A stretch of DNA of 64,000 nucleotides from Halarcobacter sp. (GCF_963675975.1 NZ_OY780939.1:1240001-1304000), one strand, 5' to 3'; shown: positions 1 through 9,634, counted from the stretch's first letter. The notes: a model not told the origin generated them from the letters alone. Numbers and translations: made by a program.

Positions 1-1227
1 TAAATTTTTATTCTCATCTATAGCTTTTTCTATCCCATATTTTACATTTTCATATAAGTTTTTTGTTCCAATACTATAACTTACTACTACAGAGATATCA
101 TAATCTATATTTTCAAGTTTTATAGTACTATTTCTAGTGTTTTTTATAAATTTATGTAATTGTTTTTCCACATCAAGTTCAGGGTATTCAGCAATTATTT
201 TGTCATAATCTTCAGAAATAGCAAAACAACCATCACCTAATGTATATATTTTTTTAAATGTTTGGTTATGGGGCATATGATTTAAAAGAGTAGTTCCATA
301 TATATGTTCGATTTTTTCTACAGTTTTTGTATCATAAAACTTATCTAAAATATCAAAGTTTTCTATTTGAATCATAATCAATATTGAGTTGTTATTTGAT
401 TCAAGCGAACTTATAAGTTGTTTCTTTTCACTCATAATTTCACTAATATCGTTTCTTAGTGCAATATACTCTAATACATTTCCTTTTTCATCTAGAAGTG
501 GTTTTATTACCGTTTTTACATAATAGGGTTTTCCAGTTTTTGATAGGTTTTTAATAACCCCTTCCCAAGACTCTTTTTTTCTACTAATTGTGTACCATAA
601 ATCTTTAAAAAACTCTTTTGAGTTATCTGGATGTCTTATTAAAGCATGGGATCTTCCTATTAGCTCTTCTTCAGCGTATTCAGATACTTTTAAAAAGTTT
701 TCATTTACAAAAGTTATAATACCACTAGGATCTGTTTTAGAAATAATCGAACTTTTATTGGTAATATCTTGATATTGTTTTAATATTGATAAATTTTTAT
801 TATGTTCTTTATAAATAAGAGTTTTTTCAACTGCTTTAAAAAGAACTTTTTTGAACTGTTCAGGTTCTAAGGGTTTTAATATAAATCCATCAATTCCAGC
901 TTGAATTGCTTTAAACATATATTCTTGTTCCCCATGAGCTGATACAACAATAATGGGAATATGGGGATCAAATTCTCTAACTTTTTCAATTAACTCAATA
1001 CCATTCATTTTTGGCATACTTATATCAGTTAATATTAAATCATAACTTTTTGATTTAAATTTAGATAGGGCTTCTTCTCCATTTGATACATGATCAATTT
1101 TAGATAAAAATAGTTTTAGGAGTTTCTGAACAACTTTAGCAACATCAAGATTATCTTCTACATATAAAGCAGATAATTCACTTGCATTTTTTAGAAAAGT
1201 TTCAGAAATATTTTGATTATTATGCAT
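1..1227 (-). CDS. Response regulator with PAS and degenerate GGDEF-like domain (C-terminus cut by window edge)
   Basis: I translated this by hand from the ATG at 1227; 409 residues are visible and the frame runs open off the left edge. Residues 15-130 form a receiver domain with acidic residues near 24-25, the phospho-acceptor Asp68 in LTDISMP, and the Lys in ILKPLEP. Residues about 140-260 are a PAS domain (SHALIRHPDNSKEFFKDLW is typical of the Aer-like PAS class). The rest looks like a GGDEF fold in which the catalytic GGDEF is replaced by LGDGCF, so cyclase activity is unlikely. Such proteins are common in Arcobacter-type genomes as one-piece signalling proteins. The input signal and partner kinase are unknown. 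Confidence 0.85.
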   Translation of the reverse strand, partial: MHNNQNISETFLKNASELSALYVEDNLDVAKVVQKLLKLFLSKIDHVSNGEEALSKFKSKSYDLILTDISMPKMNGIELIEKVREFDPHIPIIVVSAHGEQEYMFKAIQAGIDGFILKPLEPEQFKKVLFKAVEKTLIYKEHNKNLSILKQYQDITNKSSIISKTDPSGIITFVNENFLKVSEYAEEELIGRSHALIRHPDNSKEFFKDLWYTISRKKESWEGVIKNLSKTGKPYYVKTVIKPLLDEKGNVLEYIALRNDISEIMSEKKQLISSLESNNNSILIMIQIENFDILDKFYDTKTVEKIEHIYGTTLLNHMPHNQTFKKIYTLGDGCFAISEDYDKIIAEYPELDVEKQLHKFIKNTRNSTIKLENIDYDISVVVSYSIGTKNLYENVKYGIEKAIDENKNL

Positions 1228-1304
1228 ATAGTAACTTTTATTTAAAATGAATGCAATTTTAACATAATGAAAATAAATAAAATCTGATAAAATTTAACTA
1301 TAAA

Positions 1305-1682
1305 TTATTTAACATATACTCTTGCATCATATAGTTTTTTTCTAAAAATAATTTTAAGTAGTCCCTCTTCTACACCTAAATGTCTATAAGTCATAATTTT
1401 GCCAATCATTATTTTATTTTTGTAAACAGGTTCTGAATCAACATATTTACCCTTTGAATTTCCTATCATTACTTTTGGTTTAATATTTAAATTACTTCCC
1501 CTTAAAAATATTTTTGTAAAGCAGATTCCATTATAGTCATTTACAGTTTTTCTTATATTTTGAATATTTTCTCCATGACCTTTTTCATCATAAATAGTAA
1601 ATGCAAAAATTTGTTTTACATCACTTTTAAAAGCAAATAGTTGGATTGAAGATAGTAAAATTAGTAAAATTATATTTTTCAT
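1305..1682 (-). CDS. Small exported protein of unknown function
   Basis: This encodes 125 residues. Residues 1-18 (MKNIILLILLSSIQLFAF) look like a Sec signal peptide, so the protein is probably periplasmic. The mature part of about 105 residues is basic and beta-rich in appearance, with a single Cys (ICFTKIF). I do not recognise the family. It lies alone on the minus strand, 77 bases upstream of the receiver/PAS gene, with no clear operon partner; the divergent trpD2-like gene begins within about 70 bases of its start, so the two share a promoter region. Confidence 0.65.
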   Translation of the reverse strand: MKNIILLILLSSIQLFAFKSDVKQIFAFTIYDEKGHGENIQNIRKTVNDYNGICFTKIFLRGSNLNIKPKVMIGNSKGKYVDSEPVYKNKIMIGKIMTYRHLGVEEGLLKIIFRKKLYDARVYVK

Positions 1683-1713
1683 ACTTCATTTTACTATATT
1701 TTTGTGTATATTT

Positions 1714-1722
1714 TGTGATAAT
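1714..1722 (+). promoter_or_regulatory. Extended -10 promoter for the trpD2-like gene
   Basis: TGTGATAAT, an extended -10 box, lies about 29 bases before the ATG at 1751. Transcription would start near 1729, which leaves little leader for an ATG at 1739 and so favours the 1751 start. Confidence 0.4.
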
Positions 1723-1750
1723 ATAAAAAAACTTTTTAATGGGATACGTA

Positions 1751-2719
1751 ATGAATTTTTTTAAATATATAAAAGCAGTTGGAACTGGACCTAAATCAAA
1801 TAGAGACTTAACAAAAGAAGAGATAAAAGAAGCTATTGAAGCAATTTTAGAAAAGAAGTGTGAAAGTGAGCAATCAGCAGCTTTTTTAATGCTTTTAAGG
1901 GTTAAGCTTGAATCTGATGATGAACTAAAAGGGTGTTTAGAAACTTTTGATAAATATATAAAAAGAGAATCTATTCCTGAGTCTGTAGAGCTTGGATACT
2001 CTTATGATGGGAAAACAAATCAACCATATCTTTTCCCTTTATATGCAAGTGTATTAAAAGACTTTTTTAATAGAAATAAAGAGATTGAACCTTTTGAAAT
2101 AGTTATAAGCGGTGATAAGCTTCAACCAGCAAAAGCTGGATTAACTGTAAAAGATGTTGCAAATGCCGTTGAACTAGATGAAAAAATACATTTTTTTGAT
2201 AGAGCTAACTATTTTAAAGAGTTATCAGAATTAACATATTTAAGAAAAAAACTTTATATGAGAACAATTTTTAATACAGTAGAAAAACTATTAAATCCTG
2301 CAAGTTCTAAATATGCTATTACATCAGCATTTCATAGACCATATGTTGAAAAGTATAAAAAACTTTTTTCAAGCAATTATGAAAATTTACTTATTATAAA
2401 AGGTAGTGAAGGGGCTTGTGAAGTGTTTAATGATTTTAAATACTGGGTAAATGTTGATGGAGAGATTGTTGAAAAAAGTATAAAACTAAAAGATTTAGGG
2501 ATAAACTATACAAATACTTATGAAAATATTACCTTAGAAGAGAACTTATCTATTATAAATAATCCAAGTGCTGAGTTGATGAAAATTGTTAAATTAAATG
2601 TGGCAGTTTTACTTTTTAGTGCAAATAGAGTTGAATCTATTGAAAAAGCTTATGAGATGTTAAATAACAAAGCTTGTTGTATAACTAACTTCTTTAAAAA
2701 ACTATTCTTTATAAAATAA
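1751..2719 (+). CDS. TrpD2 (YbiB)-like protein of the anthranilate phosphoribosyltransferase fold
   Basis: This encodes 322 residues. The opening MNFFKYIKAVGTGPKSNRDL matches the opening of YbiB/TrpD2, where a K-x-x-G-x-G block is followed by ARDL. The length fits that family (about 320). TrpD2 proteins share the TrpD fold but lack proven phosphoribosyltransferase activity; the E. coli member binds nucleic acid. I see no trp genes nearby, so a role in tryptophan synthesis is not supported. I chose ATG 1751 because GGGA at 1741-1744 is well spaced before it and the homologous N-terminus starts there; an in-frame ATG at 1739 has no ribosome binding site. A strong terminator follows directly. 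Confidence 0.8.
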   Translation: MNFFKYIKAVGTGPKSNRDLTKEEIKEAIEAILEKKCESEQSAAFLMLLRVKLESDDELKGCLETFDKYIKRESIPESVELGYSYDGKTNQPYLFPLYASVLKDFFNRNKEIEPFEIVISGDKLQPAKAGLTVKDVANAVELDEKIHFFDRANYFKELSELTYLRKKLYMRTIFNTVEKLLNPASSKYAITSAFHRPYVEKYKKLFSSNYENLLIIKGSEGACEVFNDFKYWVNVDGEIVEKSIKLKDLGINYTNTYENITLEENLSIINNPSAELMKIVKLNVAVLLFSANRVESIEKAYEMLNNKACCITNFFKKLFFIK

Positions 2720-2748
2720 TTGAAGTGAAATTTAATTTCACTTCAATT
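2718..2748 (+). terminator. Rho-independent terminator after trpD2-like gene
   Basis: A perfect 14-bp stem (2718-2731 with 2735-2748; core TTGAAGTGAAAT) closes on a TTA loop and ends in a run of T. It begins at the stop codon of the gene. Confidence 0.85.
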
Positions 2749-2821
2749 TTCTCAAAAATATAATAAAATCAAAAAAAATTTAAATTTGTTTAAAAAATAT
2801 TCATATTTTAATTAAATCTTC

Positions 2822-2830
2822 TGATATAAT
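2822..2830 (+). promoter_or_regulatory. Extended -10 promoter of ald
   Basis: TGATATAAT is a perfect extended -10 box 32 bases before the ald ATG. AAGGA at 2851-2855 is the ribosome binding site. The upstream region is T-rich, as usual for sigma-70 promoters in this phylum. Confidence 0.7.
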
Positions 2831-2861
2831 TTAATTAAATTAAAATATTTAAGGAAATTAA

Positions 2862-3968
2862 ATGAAAATAGGTTTAATAAAAGAGATTAAAGTTCACGAA
2901 TATAGAGTTGGTTTAACTCCAAGTTGCGTAGAAGCTTATGTACAAAACGGACATACAGTTTATGTAGAAAAAGATGCTGGTGTTGGTGCAGGGTTTGAAG
3001 ATGCAGAATATAAAGCTGTGGGAGCAATCATTGAAGAAGATAAAAAGAAAATCTTTGATGAGAGTGAAATGATTGTAAAAGTTAAAGAGCCATTGCCAGA
3101 AGAGTATGAATATTTCCATGAGGGACAAATCCTTTATACATATTTACATATTGCAGCAGATAAACCACAAGCGCAAATGTTATTAGAAAAAAAAGTAAAA
3201 GCTGTAGCATATGAAACAATTACAAGTGCTGAAGGAGGACTACCTTGTCTTACTCCTATGAGTGAAATTGCAGGAAGACTAGCTGCTCAAGAGGGTGCAA
3301 AATATCTTGAAAAACCATTTGGTGGAAGAGGGGTTCTTTTAGGTGGAGTTCCAGGAGTTCAAAGAGGAAATGTAGTTATAATTGGTGGTGGAATTGTTGG
3401 TCTAAATGCTTGTAAAATGGCTGTTGGACTAGGAGCAAATGTAACTGTACTTGATATTTCTGCATCAAGACTTGCTTTTTATGATGATCTTTTTGGTTCT
3501 CAAGTTAATACACTATTTTCAAATAGAGCAAATATTCTAAAATCTATTCAAGAGGCTGATTTAGTTATTGGAGCAGTTTTAATTCCAGGAGCAGCTGCAC
3601 CAAAACTTATAAAAGAAGAAGATTTAAAAACTATGAAGAAAAACTCTGTAATTGTAGATGTTGCAATCGACCAAGGTGGATGTTTTGAAACTTCAAAAGC
3701 TACTTATCATGATAATCCAACTTATGTTGTAAATGATGTGGTTCACTATTGTGTTGCAAATATGCCAGGAGCTGTTTCTTTAACTTCAACATTAGCTTTA
3801 ACAGCAACAACATTAAGACATGGATTAAATATTGCTAATAAAGGTTTAGAAAAAGCATTAGCAGATGATAAACACTTATTAAATGGTCTTAATACTTATG
3901 ATGGTAAATTAACAAACGAAGCTGTTGCAAAAAGTTTAGATATAGCTTTTGAAGCAGTAACATTTTAA
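2862..3968 (+). CDS. ald: Alanine dehydrogenase
   Basis: This cytoplasmic enzyme oxidises L-alanine to pyruvate and ammonia with NAD (reversible). The 368 residues match the usual family length. Visible hallmarks are the N-terminal KEIKVHEYRVGLTP with Arg15, the substrate-binding IVKVKEP block near residues 71-77, His96 in YLHIAAD, and the Rossmann motif GGGIVGLNA near residue 175, followed by the acidic Asp of TVLDIS. It is a single-gene transcription unit with its own promoter and terminator. It sits next to a LysE-type amino-acid exporter and the Aap amino-acid importer, which suits a role in using alanine as carbon and nitrogen source. Confidence 0.95.
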   Translation: MKIGLIKEIKVHEYRVGLTPSCVEAYVQNGHTVYVEKDAGVGAGFEDAEYKAVGAIIEEDKKKIFDESEMIVKVKEPLPEEYEYFHEGQILYTYLHIAADKPQAQMLLEKKVKAVAYETITSAEGGLPCLTPMSEIAGRLAAQEGAKYLEKPFGGRGVLLGGVPGVQRGNVVIIGGGIVGLNACKMAVGLGANVTVLDISASRLAFYDDLFGSQVNTLFSNRANILKSIQEADLVIGAVLIPGAAAPKLIKEEDLKTMKKNSVIVDVAIDQGGCFETSKATYHDNPTYVVNDVVHYCVANMPGAVSLTSTLALTATTLRHGLNIANKGLEKALADDKHLLNGLNTYDGKLTNEAVAKSLDIAFEAVTF

Positions 3969-3986
3969 TAAAATTAAATTTTTTAT

Positions 3987-4014
3987 AAAAAGGGAAAAAT
4001 TTCTTTCCCTTTTT
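3987..4014 (+). terminator. Rho-independent terminator after ald
   Basis: AAAAAGGGAAA (3987-3997) pairs with TTTCCCTTTTT (4004-4014) around a 6-base loop, with the T-run built into the 3' arm. Confidence 0.85.
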
Positions 4015-4053
4015 AACTCTTTTAGTATATAATCCAATTTTAAAGGATTGAAT

Positions 4054-4683
4054 TTGGATTTAGTAAATATAACATTACTTTTAGTTTTTATTCCCACTTT
4101 CTTTTTTGTATCAATTACCCCTGGAATGTGTATGACTCTTGCTCTTAGTATGGGAATGAGTATAGGATTAAAAAAAACATTTTATATGATGTATGGTGAA
4201 CTTATAGGAGTAGGGCTAGTAGCAACTTCTTCTGTAATTGGTGTAGCAACAATTATGCTTAAATACCCTACAATATTTCTTTTTTTAAAATATGGTGGTG
4301 GAGCATATTTAGCTTATCTTGGTATTCAAATGTGGATGTCAAAGGGTAAGATGGCTTTAAAACTTGATAAAAGTTGTGAGTTTAATATCTCAAAAAAATC
4401 ACTTGCTATGCAAGGTTTTGTAACTGCAATTGCTAATCCAAAAGGATGGGCATTTTTTATAGCACTTTTGCCACCTTTTATAGATGATTCTTTACCTATG
4501 ATTTCTCAATTACCAATTTTGATATTGATGATTTTATCTTTAGAGTTTTTGTGTTTAATAATTTATGCCTCAGGTGGAAGTACACTTAGAAAAATTTTAC
4601 AAGATAGTTCAAATGTTAGATTAATAAATAAAATTGCCGGAACACTTATGATAGGTATTGGAGTTTGGTTAGCTTCTAGTTAA
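4054..4683 (+). CDS. LysE/RhtB-family amino-acid exporter
   Basis: This is a polytopic inner-membrane protein of about 209 residues, typical for the LysE/RhtB superfamily, with about six hydrophobic segments. The family signature near the N-terminus, FFFVSITPGMCMTLALSMG, and the later GFVTAIANPKGWAFFIALLP are both present. Members export amino acids or related compounds; the substrate cannot be read from sequence. The start is TTG 4054, because AAAGGA at 4042-4047 lies 6 bases before it; another in-frame TTG at 4048 would touch the ribosome binding site. It is convergent with aapP. Confidence 0.88.
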   Translation: MDLVNITLLLVFIPTFFFVSITPGMCMTLALSMGMSIGLKKTFYMMYGELIGVGLVATSSVIGVATIMLKYPTIFLFLKYGGGAYLAYLGIQMWMSKGKMALKLDKSCEFNISKKSLAMQGFVTAIANPKGWAFFIALLPPFIDDSLPMISQLPILILMILSLEFLCLIIYASGGSTLRKILQDSSNVRLINKIAGTLMIGIGVWLASS

Positions 4684-4690
4684 TAAAGAA

Positions 4691-4716
4691 ACTAAAAGAG
4701 AAAATTCTCTTTTAGT
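4691..4716. terminator. Bidirectional hairpin between lysE-type gene and aapP
   Basis: ACTAAAAGAGAA (4691-4702) pairs perfectly with TTCTCTTTTAGT (4705-4716). The right arm contains the aapP stop codon (4712-4714). The hairpin can serve both converging genes, although neither side has a long T-run. Confidence 0.6.
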
Positions 4717-5458
4717 GATCTAAGATTTGTTCTAAGAAAGTTTTTAATCTGTCTGATTGTGGATTTTCAAAGAATTCAACAGGAGTATTCTCTTCAACAA
4801 TTTGACCTGCATCCATAAAGATAACTCTATCTGCAACTTTTTTTGCAAATCCCATCTCATGTGTTACACAAACCATTGTAATACCATCTTCAGCTAGTTC
4901 TGTCATAACATCTAGAACTTCACCAATCATTTCTGGGTCTAGTGCTGCTGTTGGTTCATCAAATAGCATAATATCTGGATTACTACATAGACATCTAGCA
5001 ATAGCAACCCTTTGTTGTTGTCCACCAGATAATTGATTTGGATATTTATGAGCTTGCTCAGCAATTTTAACTCTTTCTAAATAGTGCATTGCTGTTTCAA
5101 CTGCTTCTTTTCTAGGTTTTTTAGAAACCCAAGTTGGAGCAAGTACTAAGTTTTCTAAGATTGAAAGGTGTGGAAAAAGATTGAAGTGTTGGAAAACCAT
5201 ACCAACATGTTTTCTAACCTCTCTAATCCTTTTTACATCTTCAGTTAGTTGTAAACCTTTTACATAAATCTCACCCTCTTGAAAAGGTTCAAGTCTGTTA
5301 ATACATCTAATTGTTGTAGATTTACCTGAACCTGAAGGACCACAAATTACAACTCTTTCACCTTTTTTTACTTTTAAATTTACGTCTTTTAGTACGTGGA
5401 AATCCCCGTACCATTTGTTAAGTTGATTCATCTCAATCATATAATCTATATTACTCAT
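4712..5458 (-). CDS. aapP: Amino-acid ABC transporter ATP-binding protein AapP
   Basis: This encodes the 248-residue ATPase of a polar amino-acid uptake transporter. It has Walker [10 protein letters not shown] near residue 40, the ABC signature LSGGQQQR, Walker B IMLFDEP and the switch His in CVTHEMG. It closes the aapJQMP operon, lying 11 bases after aapM. The Aap system of Rhizobium imports many L-amino acids; breadth here is inferred from the same four-gene order and large permeases. The protein acts on the cytoplasmic face with AapQ and AapM. Confidence 0.93.
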   Translation of the reverse strand: MSNIDYMIEMNQLNKWYGDFHVLKDVNLKVKKGERVVICGPSGSGKSTTIRCINRLEPFQEGEIYVKGLQLTEDVKRIREVRKHVGMVFQHFNLFPHLSILENLVLAPTWVSKKPRKEAVETAMHYLERVKIAEQAHKYPNQLSGGQQQRVAIARCLCSNPDIMLFDEPTAALDPEMIGEVLDVMTELAEDGITMVCVTHEMGFAKKVADRVIFMDAGQIVEENTPVEFFENPQSDRLKTFLEQILDH

Positions 5459-5469
5459 TCTTTTTCCTA

Positions 5470-6546
5470 TTATCTATGGTTTGTATTAAATTTATCTTCA
5501 ATTGATTTTGCATATTTTGACATGCTAAAACAAATTACCCAGTATATAAAGGTTATAAATACATAACCCTCAGTTTCAAATCCTAACCAGTTTGCATCAG
5601 TTGTTGTTAATGTAACCATTGCAAGAAGGTCAAATAATCCAATAATCAATACTAGTGTAGTATCTTTAAATAATGAAATAAAAGCACCAACTATGTTTGG
5701 AATTGATATTTTAAGTGCTTGTGGTAAAATAATTAATCCCATTGATTGCCAATATGTTAAAGCCATTGAATCAGCTGCTTCATACTGACCTTTAGGAATC
5801 GCTTGTAATCCACCTCTTACTACTTCTGCAATATATGCAGCTTGGAAAAGAGTAATACCAATTAATGCTCTTAGTAGTTTATCAAAATCCATCCCTTCTG
5901 GGAAAAATAAAGGTAAAATTACTGATGACATAAATAAAAGTGTAATTAATGGTACCCCTCTAATAAACTCAATATACATTATTGAAATTGTTCTAATAAT
6001 AGGCATTCTAGATTGTCTACCTAAAGCAAATAAAACCCCTATTGGAAAAGATGCAACAATACCAACAGATGCTACAACAATAGTAAGTAATAAACCACCC
6101 CATTTTGTTGTAGGAACTATATCTAAACCAAACCCTCCATAAAGAAGGAAAAATGATACTATTGGAAATAGTGCAATAATTGCAAATTTTACTTTTGTAG
6201 GAACTTTTTTAAATATTACAATACTTATAATAAACAAAATAAGAATTAAATTTGGTCTCCATTGTTCAGCGTGTGGATAAAAACCATATATAAATTGATT
6301 AAACTTTTCATAAATAAATATCCATCTAGCTCCATCACCTGTGATCTCTTCTTTTGTTCCACTCCATGTAGCATCAAAGATTAACCAGTTTAATAATGGC
6401 GGTAAGATAAGATAAAGTATATATAATGATACTAAAGTAAGAATTGTACTTGTAACATCAGAAAATAGATTTTCCCTTAACCAATGTCCAAAACCTTTTG
6501 TTCCAGAAGGAGCAGGTCTAGCTTGTTTTTTCTCATAAATTGCCAT
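5470..6546 (-). CDS. aapM: Amino-acid ABC transporter permease AapM
   Basis: This 358-residue inner-membrane permease is much longer than HisM/GlnP (about 220), as expected for AapM with its additional N-terminal segments. The conserved EAA-type cytoplasmic loop is visible as [19 protein letters not shown] in the C-terminal half, together with [14 protein letters not shown]. The start overlaps the aapQ stop by one base (6546), so the two are translationally coupled. It pairs with AapQ to form the channel. Confidence 0.92.
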   Translation of the reverse strand: MAIYEKKQARPAPSGTKGFGHWLRENLFSDVTSTILTLVSLYILYLILPPLLNWLIFDATWSGTKEEITGDGARWIFIYEKFNQFIYGFYPHAEQWRPNLILILFIISIVIFKKVPTKVKFAIIALFPIVSFFLLYGGFGLDIVPTTKWGGLLLTIVVASVGIVASFPIGVLFALGRQSRMPIIRTISIMYIEFIRGVPLITLLFMSSVILPLFFPEGMDFDKLLRALIGITLFQAAYIAEVVRGGLQAIPKGQYEAADSMALTYWQSMGLIILPQALKISIPNIVGAFISLFKDTTLVLIIGLFDLLAMVTLTTTDANWLGFETEGYVFITFIYWVICFSMSKYAKSIEDKFNTNHR

Positions 6547-7730
6547 TATCTCTCCTTTATTTGCATTTTAGAATTAATATAGTTCATAAGAATAGAGATA
6601 ATAATACTTAATGTTAAATATACAGCCATTGTCATCAATATAATCTCAATTGCTTGTCCAACAACATTTAAAGAAGTACCAGCAAAAAGAGTTACAAGTT
6701 CTGGATATCCAATTGCAGTTGCAAGAGATGAGTTCTTTGTTAGGTTTAAGTATTGATTAATCACAGGAGGAATAATAACTCTAAGAGCTTGAGGTAAAAC
6801 AACTTTTTTTAAGATTACGTGATCTTTTAATCCTAAAGAGTGAGCTGCTTCTTTTTGCCCTTTTGGCACAGATTCAATACCAGCTCTTACAGCTTCGGCT
6901 ATATATGTAGCTGTATAAATACTAAGTGCAAAAGATAATGCAAGTAGTTCTGGAATAAGTGACCAACCACCTTTAAAGTTAAAACCTTTTAGTGCTGGAT
7001 AATCTAAACTTGCAGGCATACCACTTACAAAAAATACAAGCGTTGGAGCCAAAATTAAAATAGCAAGAGAAGTAGTTACAATAGGAAACTCTTCACCTGT
7101 TTCATCATGTCTCTTTTTCGACCACTTAGCTAAAAATACAACTGCTACTATAGCTAAGATAAATGCAATAAATACTGCAATAAATCCACTTTCTAAAACT
7201 GGACTTGGAATATAAAGTCCTCTATTATTGAAGAAAATTGTATCTAAATATGAAAAAGATTGCCTTGGGCTTGGAAGTGAGGCCAATACAACATTGTACC
7301 AAAAAAGTATTTGTAGTAATATAGGAATATTTCTGAAAGTTTCTACATAAACCATAGATAATTTTGAAATCATCCAGTTTTTTGAAAGTCTCCCAATTCC
7401 AACTAAAAGACCGATTATTGTAGCAAAAAAGATACTAATAACAGATACTAATATTGTATTTAGAAGTCCAACTATAAAAACTTTTCCATGTGAGTCTGAT
7501 TCATCATAATGGACTAGTGATTGAATAATCCCAAATCCTGCCTCACTACCTAAAAAGTCAAATCCTGTATTAATCCCACGTTTTTCAATGTTTATAAACA
7601 TATTGTTTAAAACAAAATATGTAAATAAAAATATACCAGCTAAGGCTAGTATTTGATAAATAATTGCCCTGTTTTCAGGGTTATTATAAAAAGCTACATT
7701 AGCTTGTGGCTTTTTTTTATGCTTTGTCAT
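6546..7730 (-). CDS. aapQ: Amino-acid ABC transporter permease AapQ
   Basis: This 394-residue permease carries the long AapQ-type insertion between transmembrane segments and the EAA loop SVPKGQKEAAHSLGLKDH. ETFRNIPILLQILFWY is the conserved entry of the permease domain. It is the second gene of the operon; 123 bases separate it from aapJ, and this gap holds a terminator-like hairpin, so it is probably expressed less than aapJ. A further small hairpin (7748-7762) lies in its leader, just before AAGG and the ATG. Confidence 0.92.
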   Translation of the reverse strand: MTKHKKKPQANVAFYNNPENRAIIYQILALAGIFLFTYFVLNNMFINIEKRGINTGFDFLGSEAGFGIIQSLVHYDESDSHGKVFIVGLLNTILVSVISIFFATIIGLLVGIGRLSKNWMISKLSMVYVETFRNIPILLQILFWYNVVLASLPSPRQSFSYLDTIFFNNRGLYIPSPVLESGFIAVFIAFILAIVAVVFLAKWSKKRHDETGEEFPIVTTSLAILILAPTLVFFVSGMPASLDYPALKGFNFKGGWSLIPELLALSFALSIYTATYIAEAVRAGIESVPKGQKEAAHSLGLKDHVILKKVVLPQALRVIIPPVINQYLNLTKNSSLATAIGYPELVTLFAGTSLNVVGQAIEIILMTMAVYLTLSIIISILMNYINSKMQIKER

Positions 7731-7798
7731 TTTTCAACCTTAAAACAATCCTTAACAAGGATCATGTTTTTTAATTGTTTGGAAGATACTCTTCCCAC

Positions 7799-7829
7799 AA
7801 AAAAAAGGGGAAGTGAATCTTCCCCTTTT
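7799..7829 (-). terminator. Attenuator-type terminator between aapJ and aapQ
   Basis: Read on the minus strand, AAAAGGGGAAG (7829-7819) pairs perfectly with CTTCCCCTTTT (7813-7803) around ATTCA and runs into 8 T (7806-7799). It is a strong intrinsic terminator inside the operon and would lower permease and ATPase expression relative to the binding protein. Confidence 0.85.
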
Positions 7830-7853
7830 GAATCAAATCTAAATAAATTTAGA

Positions 7854-8870
7854 TTATCTAATTGGTGCTCCATATTGTAAACCACCATCTTTCCATAGTG
7901 CGTTTAAACCTCTTGCAATACCAAGTGGAGACTCTTTTCCAACATTTCTTTCGAATGCTTCACCATAGTTACCAACTTGTTTGATAATATTATATGCCCA
8001 TTTAGGATCTAAACCTAAGTTTTTACCAATATCACCAGACTCACCTAAAAGTCTTTTGATTGATGGGTTTGGAGATTTTAGCATTTCATCAACATTTGCA
8101 GAAGTTACACCTAACTCTTCAGCATTTAACATTGCAATGTGAGTCCATTTAACAATATTAAACCATACGTCGTCACCTTGTCTAACAACTGGACCTAAAG
8201 GCTCTTTTGAAATAATTTCAGGTAATACGATTGCAGAATTTGGATCTTTTAAAGTAGTTCTTAAACCATATAATTGAGATGCATCAGAAGTTAAAGCATC
8301 ACATCTACCAGCTTCGAAACCTTCAATAGTTTGTGCTGATGTATCATAAGTAATAGGTTTATATTCCATTTTGTTAGCTTTAAAGTAGTCAGTTAAGTTA
8401 AGCTCAGTAGTAGTACCAGCTTGGATACAAAATGTTGCACCATCTAACTCTTTTGCTGATTTAACACCTAAATCTTTTTTTACTAAAAAACCTTGACCAT
8501 CATAATAGTTAACACCAGTAAAGTTTAAACCTAAAGATGTGTCTCTTGTAGCAGTCCAAGTAGTGTTTCTAGCTAAAACATCAACTTCACCACTTGATAA
8601 AGCAGTAAATCTCTCTTTTGCATTTAAGTGAGCATATTTAACTTTTGAAGCATCACCTAATACAGCAGCAGCAACAGCTCTACACATATCAACATCTAAA
8701 CCTTTCCAAACACCTTTTGAATCTGGAGAAGCAAATCCTGGTAGACCAGTATTAAGCCCACAACTTAGAACACCATTTTTCTTTGTAGTTTCTAAAGTAT
8801 CAGCCATTGATACCGTAGCAGCCATTGCAATAGCTGCAAGACTTAAAGAGGCAGTTTTTAGTAATTTCAT
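7854..8870 (-). CDS. aapJ: Periplasmic amino-acid-binding protein AapJ
   Basis: This 338-residue protein starts with a Sec signal peptide (about residues 1-23, ending SMADT) and continues as a family-3 solute-binding protein. VLSCGLNTGLPGFASPDSKG and GLDVDMCRAVAAA are the conserved AapJ/GltI-type opening. The length exceeds simple HisJ-like proteins and fits AapJ. It is the first gene of aapJQMP, with AAAGGAAAAAAT before the ATG. A strong hairpin after the stop fits the usual excess of binding protein over membrane components. Confidence 0.95.
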   Translation of the reverse strand: MKLLKTASLSLAAIAMAATVSMADTLETTKKNGVLSCGLNTGLPGFASPDSKGVWKGLDVDMCRAVAAAVLGDASKVKYAHLNAKERFTALSSGEVDVLARNTTWTATRDTSLGLNFTGVNYYDGQGFLVKKDLGVKSAKELDGATFCIQAGTTTELNLTDYFKANKMEYKPITYDTSAQTIEGFEAGRCDALTSDASQLYGLRTTLKDPNSAIVLPEIISKEPLGPVVRQGDDVWFNIVKWTHIAMLNAEELGVTSANVDEMLKSPNPSIKRLLGESGDIGKNLGLDPKWAYNIIKQVGNYGEAFERNVGKESPLGIARGLNALWKDGGLQYGAPIR

Positions 8871-8900
8871 ATTTTTTCCTTTTATTGGGTTTGAGCTACT

Positions 8901-8906
8901 ATTATA
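8901..8906 (-). promoter_or_regulatory. -10 box of the aap operon
   Basis: ATTATA on the plus strand reads TATAAT toward aapJ and lies about 31 bases before its start codon. No clear -35 box is visible. Confidence 0.45.
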
Positions 8907-9064
8907 TAAATTGAATATAGCAACTGAATAGCAATTACTATTATAAAGGAAAAAAATGAAACTTTTTTGTAATAATTTGTATAATTTATATGCAATTTAT
9001 AATATTTATCCTAAATACAAATTATTTAACTATAATTATTGAGTATTTTACAAAAAGGTAACAA

Positions 9065-9634
9065 ATGTCAAACTTTCCAATATTTTTATCTTTAGAAAAT
9101 AAAAAAATATTAGTTATTGGTGCTGGAAATATTGCTTTAAGAAGAATTAATAATTTATTAGAATTTACTAAAAATATAACTATATTATCAGAAGATTTTT
9201 CACAAGATATAGATCTTTTAATAAAAAAATACAATTTGACAAAAATTAATAGAAAATATGAAAAAAAAGATATTTTAGATTTTGATATGGTGATTTGTGC
9301 AGTGAATAATCTTGAATTACAAGAAAATATCTATTTTGAATCAAGAAGCACACATATATTATATAATTGTGTAGATTTCCAAAAATATTGTGATTTTTAT
9401 TTTCCAACTTTTTTAAAAGAGGGGGATTTAACTCTTGCCATATCCACGAATGGTGTATCTCCTGCTTTTTCAAAAAATTTAAAAGTGTATTTGAAAAAAA
9501 TATTACCAAATGATATAGATAAATTTTTATCTAGAATGAAAGAGTTAAGAAAAACTCTTCCAAAAGGTGAAAAAAGAATGTCTGAACTAAAAGGTAAAGT
9601 TTCTGAGTATTTTGAAAAGAGTTTTAAACTCTAA
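9065..9634 (+). CDS. Precorrin-2 dehydrogenase / sirohydrochlorin ferrochelatase (CysG N-terminal type)
   Basis: This 189-residue protein corresponds to the N-terminal half of CysG (or Met8p). It oxidises precorrin-2 with NAD and can insert iron to give siroheme. The dinucleotide-binding motif VIGAGNIALRR lies at residues 18-28; CVDFQKYCDFYFPTF keeps the conserved Asp region; and AISTNGVSPAFSK is the family's C-terminal signature. AAGGT precedes the ATG. It converges with, and overlaps by 4 bases, the methyltransferase gene that makes its substrate, so the CysG activities are split over two facing genes. Confidence 0.9.
   Translation: MSNFPIFLSLENKKILVIGAGNIALRRINNLLEFTKNITILSEDFSQDIDLLIKKYNLTKINRKYEKKDILDFDMVICAVNNLELQENIYFESRSTHILYNCVDFQKYCDFYFPTFLKEGDLTLAISTNGVSPAFSKNLKVYLKKILPNDIDKFLSRMKELRKTLPKGEKRMSELKGKVSEYFEKSFKL

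Noticed and set aside
1305-1682. Possible SoxZ/SoxY-like protein
   Set aside because: Only size and a signal peptide agree; the Sox sequence motifs are missing.
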